DNA from: Platycnemis pennipes
Lineage: Eukaryota; Arthropoda; Insecta; Odonata; Platycnemididae
NCBI GenBank assembly: GCA_933228895.1
Contig: OW121848.1
Coordinates: forward strand, 96,243,470-96,307,469
DNA length: 64,000 bases
Direction: 5' to 3'
The translations under genes and the position numbers were made by a program. Under the pieces are notes generated by a model that searched no databases, was not told the origin of the DNA, and saw only the letters and a program-made list of their open reading frames with translations. Below are positions 37,065 to 49,300 of the stretch, one piece after another; position 1 is the first letter of the stretch, and every line of letters starts with the position of its first letter.

Positions 37065-37385
37065 ATGATATCGGGTGCGATTAAGAGATTGACCTCCGTA
37101 CGATCTTGTAAAAATCTGGAAAGAAAATGTGATCATCGAATTTTCAGCTATCGTGGATATGGTGCAAAAGCACCAGTGGGCACAAATGGCAGAATATCAT
37201 CCGCAGAGGGCGATGATCCAGACAAATTTGGAGCATACTGTCAACCAAAAAATCAATATGAGTTCGTCAAACCAGACCTTAAGGATAAAATTGAGGAAGA
37301 GAAAAAGGAAAAGATTATGTCAAGAGCGTATGATCATGATATAAAAATGACCATGGAAATCAAACGCCTTCTAAAACAAAGAAAG
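37065..37385 (+). CDS. PTCD1: PTCD1 exon 1
   Basis: 107 codons to AAG|GTTAAA, phase 0. DKFGAYCQPKNQYEFVKPDL and a Lys/Glu-rich helix end in KRLLKQRK. The donor is weak but gives the only in-phase join to exon 2. Confidence 0.8.
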
Positions 37386-40300
37386 GTTAAACATAAGTAT
37401 ACACTTAATAAATTACGTTTTCTGTTTTCTGCTACATTTAACAAATAATGACGGACCTTTGTACTAGGTTTCTGAAGCATTAGGTATTTTGGATAGAGGA
37501 GAGATCTCGAAACCAGACGGTTATGTCTATGGTCTCCTGATAAAAGGTTGCGGAAATGTAGGTTACACGAAGAAAGCCTTTAAATTGTATAACCAGGTAA
37601 ACAGTATTGGCTCTCAATTCTCAGTTCTATACTCTCTTACGTTTCATGATATTGCTTGAATGGCTTGTTATAATACTTAGGTCATACTTTCAGATGAAAA
37701 AGCGAGGCATTAAGCCGAGACCCTCTGTGTACACATCACTCTTTAATGCATGTTCCAATAGCCCTTGGAAGGAAGATACGCTGTCAAGAGCCGAATATTT
37801 ACTGCAGTCGCTGGAAGAAAGCGGATATGAACCGAATGACATAAATTACAACGCGATGATAAAAGGTTGTTGGTTAATTTCTTTTTTCATGCATGCGTGA
37901 TTTTTGTTTTGAAACCATAGCCTAGGTAAGGTGAATCGCTATCACACTCAGAAATTAATGCATATTTTACCAGACTTTTCTGATAAAATTATCTGCACCC
38001 AAATTACCTTTCTTTTTTGCCTCAATAATAGAGTGCTCAAAATTGATTATGAGCACAAAACTTTTTTTAAATGATTTATTTTAACAGCTCAAAGAGTTCA
38101 TTGAGAAATCCTGGGGAGGAAACATCTAATACCAAGAGAGACTGTAACAAGGTGAAGAGTAAGGAGGGTAAGGTTCAATGATTGATTGTGGAGAGAAAGC
38201 ATTGGGAGTTTCCTGGAGAAATGATTTCGTGATCCCTAACATATAGTTCAAACACCATCAGCAATGTAGGTACACTTAAAAAATGCCTGGGGAGGCAGGA
38301 AGATACCACCCACATAGCAAAGATAGCACAAGGCTGCAAGCTTGCTGCAATCCGACTGCTGCACCTGCTGCAAAATTGTACTGCAAGTCCAGTGCAAGCT
38401 TCAACCCTGGCAAAAATAAAGGGTAGGCCGAGAGTAAGGAAGCATTCACGAGCCGTACACAAAAACATTGCCTAGAGCATGCAATTGTACAGAGGAGCTG
38501 TACCCATGTAGCCAAACAAATTAGCTATCACAAAAAAATCACTGCTTGCATGGGTGCACCTAGGTGTTAGCTAGGAAGCATGTTTGCATGTCTATAGTCC
38601 ATGCTTGGTGAGCTTCACCTTCTGCCACACACCCTTGTGGTGGCTTGCAGGGTATCGCGTAGATGCAAATGAATGGGTGACTGCAGTGTCTATGATGAGT
38701 CAAGGACCAGCATGCAAGTTGTAACTCATTGCGGAAAGCTCTCTCGGGCAGCCATGCAGGCTACACGACGGGCAGGGATAGCGGGGTGTGGCGGCGCCTG
38801 GTTTGGCTGACAGGTGCCGCCGCACCCCGGCTGCCAGGCTACGTACAAACGTAACAGTGCATTTCAGCTAAGGAAGAGATCATCACTGCCCATAAAATAT
38901 TTTGTAGCAACTCTTTGCGAAGCAAGATACTGTGGTTTTGCTAATATGTCTGTCCTTCACATAAACGGTAAAAAAATATTTTTTAACTGTTTTGAAGACA
39001 TGAGAGTCAACCTTGAGTAGTGTGCATGTGTGGTAAGGTGCAAGTTATGATATTTAATGCTACTGACACCAAGAATCGACAAAGAGATCTATATAACGGT
39101 ATAAAATACAAGAACGGTCAATTGACCGCTCGCGGTCATTGTAGGTAAAAGCTAGCATTGCTCTTAACCTGAAGCATCCCCCCCCAAAAAATTCATTTTC
39201 ACATTATTTGTTCCAAAATATTAAAGGTCAAAAAAGCTCAGCCTCATAAATTGTAAGATAACGAAGTGGTGCACGAAAGAAAAACACAAACGGTCAATTG
39301 ACCGTCCCCGGTCATTCTAGTGTTAAGTTCATTTCGCATTAATTTTTTCTATAAACCCACCTTTCTTCAATATGGCTCGAATTGTTTTTCTCCAAAGGGA
39401 AACGTAAGCAGCAAGTAACTAGTGCACCAAGCAAGGGTAGAGCGAAGGTAACTCTATTCCTCCCTTAGTAGGAACCCTATTGTTGCTATTGCCTTGGGTC
39501 TTGCACTATTGGTATACATATTGCCAAGTTGCCAGAGTCCTGCAGCAAAGTTGGCACACTCCATGCAGTCAAGTGCTACTTGCACCAAAAGTGGCAATAA
39601 TGGCAAACTTGATAATGGCTTGCATCTAGATTGTCAATCTTGGCAAGCCATATGCTAACCTCAAGCAAACTTGCTGCAACCTTGTATGCTATGTGGGCAG
39701 TTGGTTATGCAAAGATTTCAGAATTCTTTGAAATGTTCCCACAATATCTATGGAATGGTGTTGCAAATTTGAGTTGTAATTTGCTCTCTATGAAATATAT
39801 TAGGTAATACACGAAATGTTAACTGTGAAATGTATGGAATGAAGATGAATCGTTGGAAAACTAAAGTAAGAAGATTTTTCAGAACAAAGGTGCCAAGGAG
39901 AGCATGAACTACAGCACCTGGAACATTTAGTTACCTGAGTAGTATCTTCAAGAATATTTTGTATTGCTCCTCTGATTTTTGGGGAGAATTGCATTTGTAA
40001 AGAAGGTGCTTATTGGAGAATAGAACTGAATGCAGGGGCATTGAGAAGTATGTCATGAAAAGGTTAGTGAGGAGTCTGACATGGAGTGTGGCATTGTATG
40101 GTACCAAGTAAATAATTAAAATGGACTAGTGGCTTATGAGATGTGGGTGGAAAGGAAGACAAATCAGTATACCAAGACTAAGCGCTTGTCATGGTGAGGA
40201 AGAAGAGGAAATTAGGAAGCAAAGTGATTGAATGAGGTCAATGGTAAGGAGCTGAAGGTATTTTGAAAGCTGCAGTGGAGGGGAAATGTTAGGTTCATAA

Positions 40301-43300
40301 GGAGATAGGGTGTTAGGAGGGAATGATGAGAGGGAGGAAGTATGTTTAGGGATTCAGCAACCATAGTTACAAGCTATTGTGAAAACTTCCAATAAGAACA
40401 TGTGGTTGTGTGACCCTACAAGACATCTTATAAGGATTTCAAAGATAGTCTGCACAGTGCCACTGTTTGCCTCTTGCCTTAATCAGCCTTACACACTTTG
40501 TCCTGTGTCCTTCATCTCCCCTTTCCTTGTCCTCTAACACATCACAGGGCTGTGAACTCTGTTTTTGTCTGTATCTGTAGGTATTCTCTTTATCTTCAAT
40601 CTTTGTTTGAACTGTCCTCGCCCTATCTTTCCTTCATTTTTCCTCTCCCTCTATATAGTGTAAGCCAGTCAATAGTATCTTCCAATTTTAATAGGTTCTC
40701 AGTAAAATGCCAGGGTAACATGCATGGGGTGTGAAAGATATGCATGGATATGTATACATAAGGTATTTTCTTCCCTAGTACCTATATATTTAGACACTTC
40801 ATTTTTATAGTGATGTGCGATGCTTTAAGAATAGTGTTCACAAGTGTCACTACAATTGTTGAGTAATATAAATCTCCCTGGTTAATAACATTTCAAAATT
40901 TAATATGGACATTTTTCAGGATTTAACTTTGTTTTGTGCCATTATTTTCCCTATTTTTGAATCTCATTTGAATATTGTTTATCTGTTTTACTTTTTACAG
41001 CCTTTGGTCGTGGTGGTGATATAGCTCGTGCTTTTAATCTAGTTGACCAAATGATTGACCGAGGAATTGGAGTGGTTTCTTCAACATTTGCATTTTTACT
41101 TCAAGCATGTGTGTCTGACAAAGAGGCAGGATTTCGGCATGCTGTAATTGTAAGTTTTTCTCTTTTTGGCTGAGAAGATTACATATATGTATTTTATTTT
41201 GAAAGCATATTTAATAATTTTACCACTATGGCTAATTTTATGTTTTATAGCAAAAGGGATTATGAATCTTTGATGTTTCCTTCAGTAAGTCAGTGAAAAT
41301 CTAGTCATAATGGTATTTGGCAAATGCTGTGCTGAATATGGTGAGGGAACCAAGTGTGTCGAGCATTTTATTGTGATTTAAGGCCCCAGGTTCCAAATCA
41401 GTAAAGGCCTCTTTTCATGCATCCAGATAAACCCAAGTTCTGTGTTTTTGTGGATACCGAATCTTTATGAGAAATTGTTGGTGTCCCAGATCATAATGAG
41501 TGATTTTCCATTCTTTCCAGCTTTACTACTTGTAAGAACTAATCTCAGTGAAGGAGTGAGAATGGCAGTTGTGATGTCATTAGGGCTGTGCGAGCAGGGG
41601 TTTTTTTAATTCGAGCAAGATCGAGCGAGAATTTGAAAAAATCTTGAATCTCGAGCGAGATCGAGCGAGATTTAAGCACACTGAAATTGCAGTAGAGACT
41701 TTTATCTATGCATGTACTAATTTTGTACTTACACAAACATAAGTTTAAGCTTAAGCATTACAGTAGTCTTCATTTTACATAACACCTTGGGACCCAAAAA
41801 TGGGGTGTTTTACAAAATCAAGATAGGAGCGGATTTTGAAAAATATGCTAAGAATTCATAAACCTTTGAGAACACAATGACATTGGAACTATTTTCACTA
41901 CTAAGGGATCATTATTGCATACATATTACACTGTAAAAATTAAAACTATTTTAATTATGTTGGAGAGATAATTATATTTTAAATCAAAATGTACAATAGA
42001 ATTTCAGAACATAATCATCTAGCTGTTTGGCTGCTCAGGCAAAAGTACAGATTTAGCGTTTAAATATGTGGCAATCAAGTGTTAATCAAGGGTGTAAATA
42101 ATTAGAAAATCATGCAAGTGGAAGAGTATGAACTGAACAGAGATAAAATTTGAAAACAAGGCAGTTTAAAAAAGTTATCCAAGATAATTAAATGAAAAAG
42201 TACACCACTCAAAGAAAGTTAACTAGCATTGCATAGCAAACAAATAAACTGCCTGGGCAAAATAATAATGAAGAAAAACCCCTCTGAAAGTAAAATTTCA
42301 TTTACAGAATTAACTTTTAAAAAAATATTTTGCTATTTTTTTTTGCACTTTTTACTATTCCATTTTGAGTGTATTACTTTTTAAAATTTTCTTAAAATAT
42401 CTATAAAATCATCATCAACTTCGTGAAGTAATGGGAAATGATGCAAGTTATTTAATGGCTGGAGGTTTTTGGGATGATGCCCTCATCACTTTCATCTTCT
42501 TCATCGTCAAGCAGCACTTCATTTAAACTTGTGGCAATCAAGTGTAAATCAAATGTGTTAATGAAAAATCACGAGAGCCGTTGAAATCTATCTGCGAAAT
42601 AGCTACGCGTCGCACCAATGCATAGAAATGTCGGAACATTGTAGCACTTTTTCGCACTTGTTAGAAAGCTGTCAGTTCATCCGTTTCGATGAGGAAAATT
42701 CATTATTCTCATATTAAATTTCGTCTGTTAGATGGGATAACTAATAAATCCAAGCAACATTTTGAACGGTAAAATTTCGTATTCCGACCTTTGGCAGCGC
42801 ACTTATAAACCGCGCCCACGCGTAGATTTTTCAATTGAAGCATAAGAATGTCATTAACAAATGGCGTAGATTTTTCCACGCAAGTGAACTAACGGCATGG
42901 CAATCGCTTGCATGTCGCTGCTAAGCGAGATGCAAGCAAGCATAAAAAGTGTTGGCTGCAGAAGCCCCAAAATGTGACCCAACTCCTCCCCCACTAGTGG
43001 TGGCCACCTGGGTCGAAGCGAAGCTGGGCGGGGGTAGACACTGATAAGGCGGAGAGATCTTCTCGGGTTACTTACTCCTCTTTCTCGCTGAACGAGTCAC
43101 GCCCAGATGAATTTCGTCCTGAAGAGACGAAGAACTCTTCTTGGGTGAAGGGGGTCTTCTGGGGAAAACCGGTTTGGTTGTGTCAATTATGTAGACCCGA
43201 CTGAGGGATCGACCCAAAAATGACAACTTTATCGTTTCCCCGCCCCGCTCTTCGCTGGAACCTTCCGTGGGATGCGGACAGGGGTAATCTCAAATCTTTC

Positions 43301-46300
43301 GTCTCAGCATGGTAGATGCTTTCACTGTGTCCGTGGTCAAGCATTTGTTTACATACTCGGTGGATATATAACGATAACAATAAGTATCCCAATATTTGTA
43401 GCATGCTGGGAAAGTATGAACTCAGAGTTACATTTATAAAGTTTTTTCTGTGCATTTCCACATTTTGAACGGAACTCTATTATTAAAAAAATTGTCGAGA
43501 GTGTTCATTTTGCAAAAAGTTTGTTAATAATAACGGTAAAGTTCCGTTTAAAATTAATAAATACAGAACAGAACATTCGGTATGAACTGCTGGGCCTGTA
43601 TTTTCATATTAGGCGGCAAATACTTTTAGTAAATGAGTAAAAGAATAGTTGGCTGAGTGGGGATGGTACTGAGAAGAGGGTCGTTATCACCTCTGCCGAG
43701 TGATCGAGGAAAGGGTCCGGCTTCCCTGACTTGTGATACAAGATAAACGAGATGTCTGTGCGATTCCTTGCCAAGAGTGAGTTCCGTACGGAGAAATACA
43801 AGGATATGCTCACGGTACTACCCATATAAAACGAAATGTGTTGAAAGTCCCTTGAACCGGTGTTGAAACTGTGATGAAATGCTCTAAACTTTGTTGAAAC
43901 CAACTTGAACTCTGTTGATCTCTCTTGTTCCTTGGGCACAAGCATTTAACCCTGTTGAATCTCTCTTGAAATCTGTCTTGATCTCTCTTGAAAATAGCTC
44001 TGTTGAACTGCCTTGTTTTTAAGTGTCTTGCAACTACCTTGAAGTGCATTGAAACTCACATGTACTCAATTCACCATCATTTCACTGTTGAAACTCTCTT
44101 GAAATCTGTCTTGATCTCTCTTGAAAATAGCTCTGTTGAACTTTCTTGTTTTTAAGTGTCTTTTAACTACCTTCAAGTGCGTTGAAACTCACTTGTACTT
44201 AATGCAGCATCTCTTTTGAAACACTGTTGTTCTTAATTCCGTGTCTCAGCCAGATATGTTCCAACATCTGTTGGTGTTTATCGTAACAAAAGGACATCTT
44301 CTTCGATGCTCAATTACTTTCTCGCCATTAACATAATTTGTTCTACCCATATAGCTTACCTTACCCAGCCGGCACAAGACTGGGCATATCCCTAAATAAA
44401 CAGATAGCATCCATGGAATAGAAGGATACAGAATCTCTGTTAAGTATAGGTTATCTCACGGCAAAAGTACGCAACACAGATGCCCGGTATGGAGTATCCA
44501 TGGATCATCTAGATAGATTTCCGCTATTATGGATGGAGCCCAGCTTCTCATGTACTGCAGCGCCATTTTTTCTCTCCATACGCGAGCGTGTGGGGAACTA
44601 TGTCAGTCATGTGGCGTCATCTAACGAGCACATTTTAAACTAAATACCGCCACCTAACGGCAATTCAACTAACTAATATAAGGCGGATTTCGGGTCCACT
44701 TGCACTTTATAAATAAGTAACTGATAATATAACCAGTTACAAATGCAGTGCGAAGAAAACCGATCTTACCGAGTGGTTTTCGCAACCATTTTCAGATATA
44801 AGTCAGCAGATGCTGCAATTTATGCAAAATAATTCACCATTTCACAAATAAAATTAACAATAGGTAAAGGAAAAGGCAGGAACAATTACATCTAAAACAT
44901 TTCCATATCAAATGAAGTTTTATTCACGGCACGTTCACAGAACAGCAGATATACCGAACCAGTTAGGTCACCAGTAAGCGTACTCCAAAGATTAGCGTAC
45001 TCCTTTCCATGGTACTAAATGCTCCTTCCTTTCCAGTCTCCTTTCCGACGCGTTCTGCACATGTGCTTACAAGCTTACAATACAAAGATGGCGTTCACGA
45101 CGAGGCAGTTCAGTTCAGTGTGTCCATCTACTTAATTTAACTCATATCTCCTCGTACATCCGTGGAACCCTTTATATTTTTATAAATATTTTTTCTATGC
45201 AAAATTACTTGTATCTAACTTCTTGATGAGTATTATTCATTTTACGGATTTTGTGTTGTTTCGTCCCTCACAGAAAAGCTAGGCTATTCAGCTGATATAC
45301 GTCGCTCATCCTTTAACTACGTTATGCATAATTTGGTTAAGTTAATAATGGTTGTCTTTGGTCGTTATTTGTCACGTCCACCTTCAATTAACCCTGCAAA
45401 TATTATATAATATAGGTTTAGATAGGAAATACGTGCTAATAATTCTTTTGGAGCATTACGTTTTCACCTAAAAGGCGTTGTTTTGTATTCTTACATCGCT
45501 CAAGTTGAGATAAGTTGGGTATATGGAGTATGGAAGATATTCTATACCCACTTTGGAGCCACCTTATATTAGATAGTATAGCCCTTGTGCCGGCTGGGTA
45601 GGTACCCGTAAGCTCTATGGTTCTACCCCGTACTCTCCTAATTCAGTCCAGACCCTTCCCTTGTAAAAACAGAATTCCAACTCTTCCCATTAGTTTTTCC
45701 TACCAGGGACTCTTCCAATTAATTTTTTTCCTTCTCATCAACCTTTTCCTAAATATGCTTGTAGTTGGAATATGATCTGTTCCACTAAGTCAGTGGTGGA
45801 AAATCAAAAAGTGGAGTAGTGTCGGAACTTCTAAAATCTACAAACATTTTAGTGCATAAATTTATTTTTAGTGCATAAATTCCATCACCTATATCCCTTA
45901 AGGGATAAAGGTGTTGGAAATTGTCTGCCAAGAGGTACGCAAGCCAGAAAAGGTTGAAAATCACCTGCTCTATAGTTATTACCCTTCTATCTACTTTTCC
46001 ATTTAATTGCAGAGATACCTACTCCATTATGACTTTAGTCCTTGCTCCCCTGCCATCACCCTTGGCAGTAATAGGTCAACCAATTTATATAAGACTTATT
46101 CAGTCAACTTTTTTGGAAAAATATTTTAATAAAAATAGAAAAACTCATGGTATGAACACACATCATTCTGCCTTCACATGGTTTATACGTGGCGAGCAGT
46201 ATTATCTTCCTGCTATCGCTGAACAAACACACATTTCTTCACTTCGGACCTGAAGATGCCGACTGGAATGCCGGCAAAACTGTCGTCCAGCAGGATGAAT

Positions 46301-49300
46301 CAACGCTAGAGGAACCCGCAAACCCTTGAGACACAGACATTTGTTATGCAGTTAACATGAATACTTGTGCTATATTTAGACTCCAAAGCTTAAAAAATGA
46401 ATGGATTATCTGGAATAGACTGAATGACATCCTTGCGAAATTTTTTTTGCAAACACATTATAAAGTGCCTCACAAACACAGTCGAAATTGCACCGATATA
46501 ACTTGAATTTAACAAAAACATTACTTCTGTTTTGGTAATCTTTGTTGCATCAGAGGAATTTCACATAAAGCCATGGCGAGCTTTGATTATGTACAACGTT
46601 TTGCGGAGAGAGTGGAAAGGCGATAGTGCCAATATCTTTCGTAAAAAACTTCAATAAAAAATAAAGGAGTCCAAAAACACTGGGTACCAAGTTTACAGAA
46701 GTAGCATGGAGGACGATTGCCCAAGGAAAAAGCTGCAGCGAGAGGTGAAAACCCCAGAGTACGACAAATTTCACGCCTTAACCAGTGCCAACGCTTGTGG
46801 ATATTGCTTTCGTTTATCCGCTTCAACATGTCGATCCTCTAAAATTTTAGTGGGCTCCGATATCGCCACCATTTGCAGATCCACTAAAATTTTTGTGGAT
46901 GCCGAAACCGCCACTATTGTGGATGCACTAATAGTGGATTTTTACCCATGGGTATGATATACCTGCATTAGATATGTGTGCGATTCGTGATCTTGAAAAG
47001 CGATTGAACATTAGTCAACGAATGATTTTTTTCAGTCCTTCGTGGATGGTATCGAACTTAGGGAAAGTACTGGTGCACTCGCCAGAAAAGAGATTCTCAG
47101 CCGGACGAAACTCTTATTTATCTCTCCTGGAGTTCAAAGAATATACGTTATGTATATTCATAATGGTCGTGCTTATTTTTATCCACAAAATGGTTATTGG
47201 AGAAATGTTTTATCGGTGCCAATTACCCATGTCAATCTTTTAGTAAAGTTAGTTATCACAAACAACTTAATGCCAGCCAGCAGCTGTATATATATGGCTT
47301 ACCAGTCTCCCAGATTCAACATGTGTCAGGTCGCTTAGCGAAGGATGATAGGATAGGCAGGGCTTAAGTGTAGGTAGTTAGGTAATTGTAGTTGTATGCA
47401 CGAGAAGTCAATCTTGTGTACCATATATTATGTAAGCATACTGCATCTACCTCTGACCTTATTTTTTTTAATTATGAGTCCCAACACATAATTTCAAGAG
47501 TGTCCCAACACAAACTTTCAAGAGAGTCCCAACACAATTTCAAGAGAGTCCCAACACAAACTTTCAAGAGAGTCCCAACACAAACTTTCAAGAGAGTCCC
47601 AACACAATTTCAAGAGTCCCAAATCAGAATTTCAAGTGTGTCCCAACACAGAATTTCAAGGAAGATTCAATAGAGTCTGTGTTGGAATCCTGTTTCAATT
47701 TCCAAGAGAGTTACAAGAGTGGTTCAACACAGTTATTTCAAGACTGTTTCAAGGCAGATTCTTCCACTAGTGTAATGACAAGGGAAGCACTTTTCATTGC
47801 AAGGCTCCGGCGCGAAAGGGTACTTAAAAACAGCGCAGGTAGCATCTACGATAACATCAATTGTAATTGTCATTTTTTAAAAACTGTAATTTTTTGTCTT
47901 AAATTACAGTGTGTTCGCTATCATTTTCATATTCCTTAGTTCTTCAAGTCAATTTATTTTAATTTTTGGCTAACTCGAACCGTGTATCGAATTCCGCTTA
48001 AAGCTCTAGATTGGAGAGGTACAGACAACTTACACAGACCTATATACGTAGACATGGGGAAGGTAGTGAGGGAACATGTTTATACCGGAAAAATTTGTTG
48101 CCAAGTATTTAAGCGAGTTTTAGCCATCTGATACCATCAGTTGTGATGTTTTATATAATTCTACAATGTCACATATCTTCCCAATTGCCTCGGTTGTTGG
48201 CATCGGTCAAGGACAAACATTTACTTTATTCCGCTCAACAACGAGTGCAAGTGTCAAGACATGCGTGCTTACAGGCGACCCCAAGGCGAGCTTCATCTCG
48301 TCTCTCGGAACAGCTGACAGGGTCATATCTCAAGGTCATAAAGCAGCTTTGCGTGAGCATTCCGGGATTCCGGCGCATTTACCATTGCGTAAACAAGTAA
48401 ACACCTTGAACCCATAACTTTTCGTGCTGAAAGATGGGAAAATAAAATAATAATATATATTCCATTAAAATGCAATGTATTGATTCGTTACGGTTGAAAT
48501 TCACAGTAGTACGGGATTAAATTGAAGATTTCCTTTAAAGATGGGCAAGAATAACAGGATTTTTCTGTAACTTTTCTTTTACTTATTGGGTTTATGCTAG
48601 TTCTAGAAGTAGCCTACGTTCATACGTGCCTATTTTATGCGTCATTTGCTAGTAGGTATTAGGCCTCCGATTACGAAATAGAGCAGGGACTCGGTTAGGC
48701 CCTAAGCCGAGGCCTAGGGTCTCCTAACTTCTCGAGTCTAGGCCGAGAACTAAGAGATATCTCTATATTTTATGGCATGACATCATGAAATTATCATGCA
48801 AAAGGAAGGGAATAAATATAAATTTACTGCGTCGCAAGACCCCGTAAAATTACGTCCACCACGACGGAGATCTCGAGTCAAGCTCGAGACTCGTTTTTCG
48901 AGCGTATTGAGCTCGAAATCGAGCGAGATTCGAGCAGTACTTTTATCTCGCTCGAATCTCGAAAAGTCGAGACTCGCACAGCCCTAGATGTCATGCATTT
49001 TACTTTCCTGATGGCACACACTATCCTGCTTTTTTAATACTGTCGAATAACTTTTCCCTCTGAATATTCAAGTTTGAACTCTTCTCTTTGTCTTCTTAGA
49101 TGGCTTTCACTATGGAGACATTGTAAATTACAGGTTACGGTGCTCAGCCTTGTATTGCTCCTGTCTCTATCATAATTTCAAAATAAATTTCAGCAAGAAA
49201 GAATTTATCAACCATTATAGTGTCAGGTCCTTTTCCATGCATCATCATCACTAGTCATTAAGTCTTAGAGCCATATCGTAAAAGTCCCCTCTAAGTGGAG

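Larger units (their letters stand above)
38309..39697. mobile_element. TIR element of unknown superfamily, about 1.4 kb
   Basis: CCCACATAGCA at 38309-38319 and its inverse at 39687-39697 bound the region. Both ends then carry clusters of TTGC, GCAAG and TGCTGCAA words (38325-38400 and 39500-39690). No transposase is visible. It lies in PTCD1 intron 3. Target duplication is not evident. Confidence 0.6.
41581..48986. mobile_element. hAT-type insertion, 7.4 kb, with 8-bp target duplication and nested elements
   Basis: TAGGGCTGTGCGAG at 41581-41594 and its exact inverse at 48973-48986 are flanked by GATGTCAT at 41573-41580 and 48987-48994. An 8-bp duplication and this terminus are typical of hAT. 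Both ends carry subterminal TCGAGCGAGAT repeats (41610-41675 and 48865-48960). I found no intact transposase inside. The interior holds a pogo-like segment near 41760, an inverted repeat at 43468-43549, motif arrays, a TIR element at 44348-45623 and a Penelope tail. It lies in PTCD1 intron 4. Confidence 0.85.

Noticed and set aside
46974..47338. Two overlapping ORFs of 89 and 98 codons inside the hAT interval, considered as transposase
   Set aside because: No hAT catalytic block, BED finger or dimerisation motif could be read in either frame.
48143..48417. 85- and 83-codon ORFs near the right end of the hAT interval
   Set aside because: They overlap in different frames and lack any family motif.
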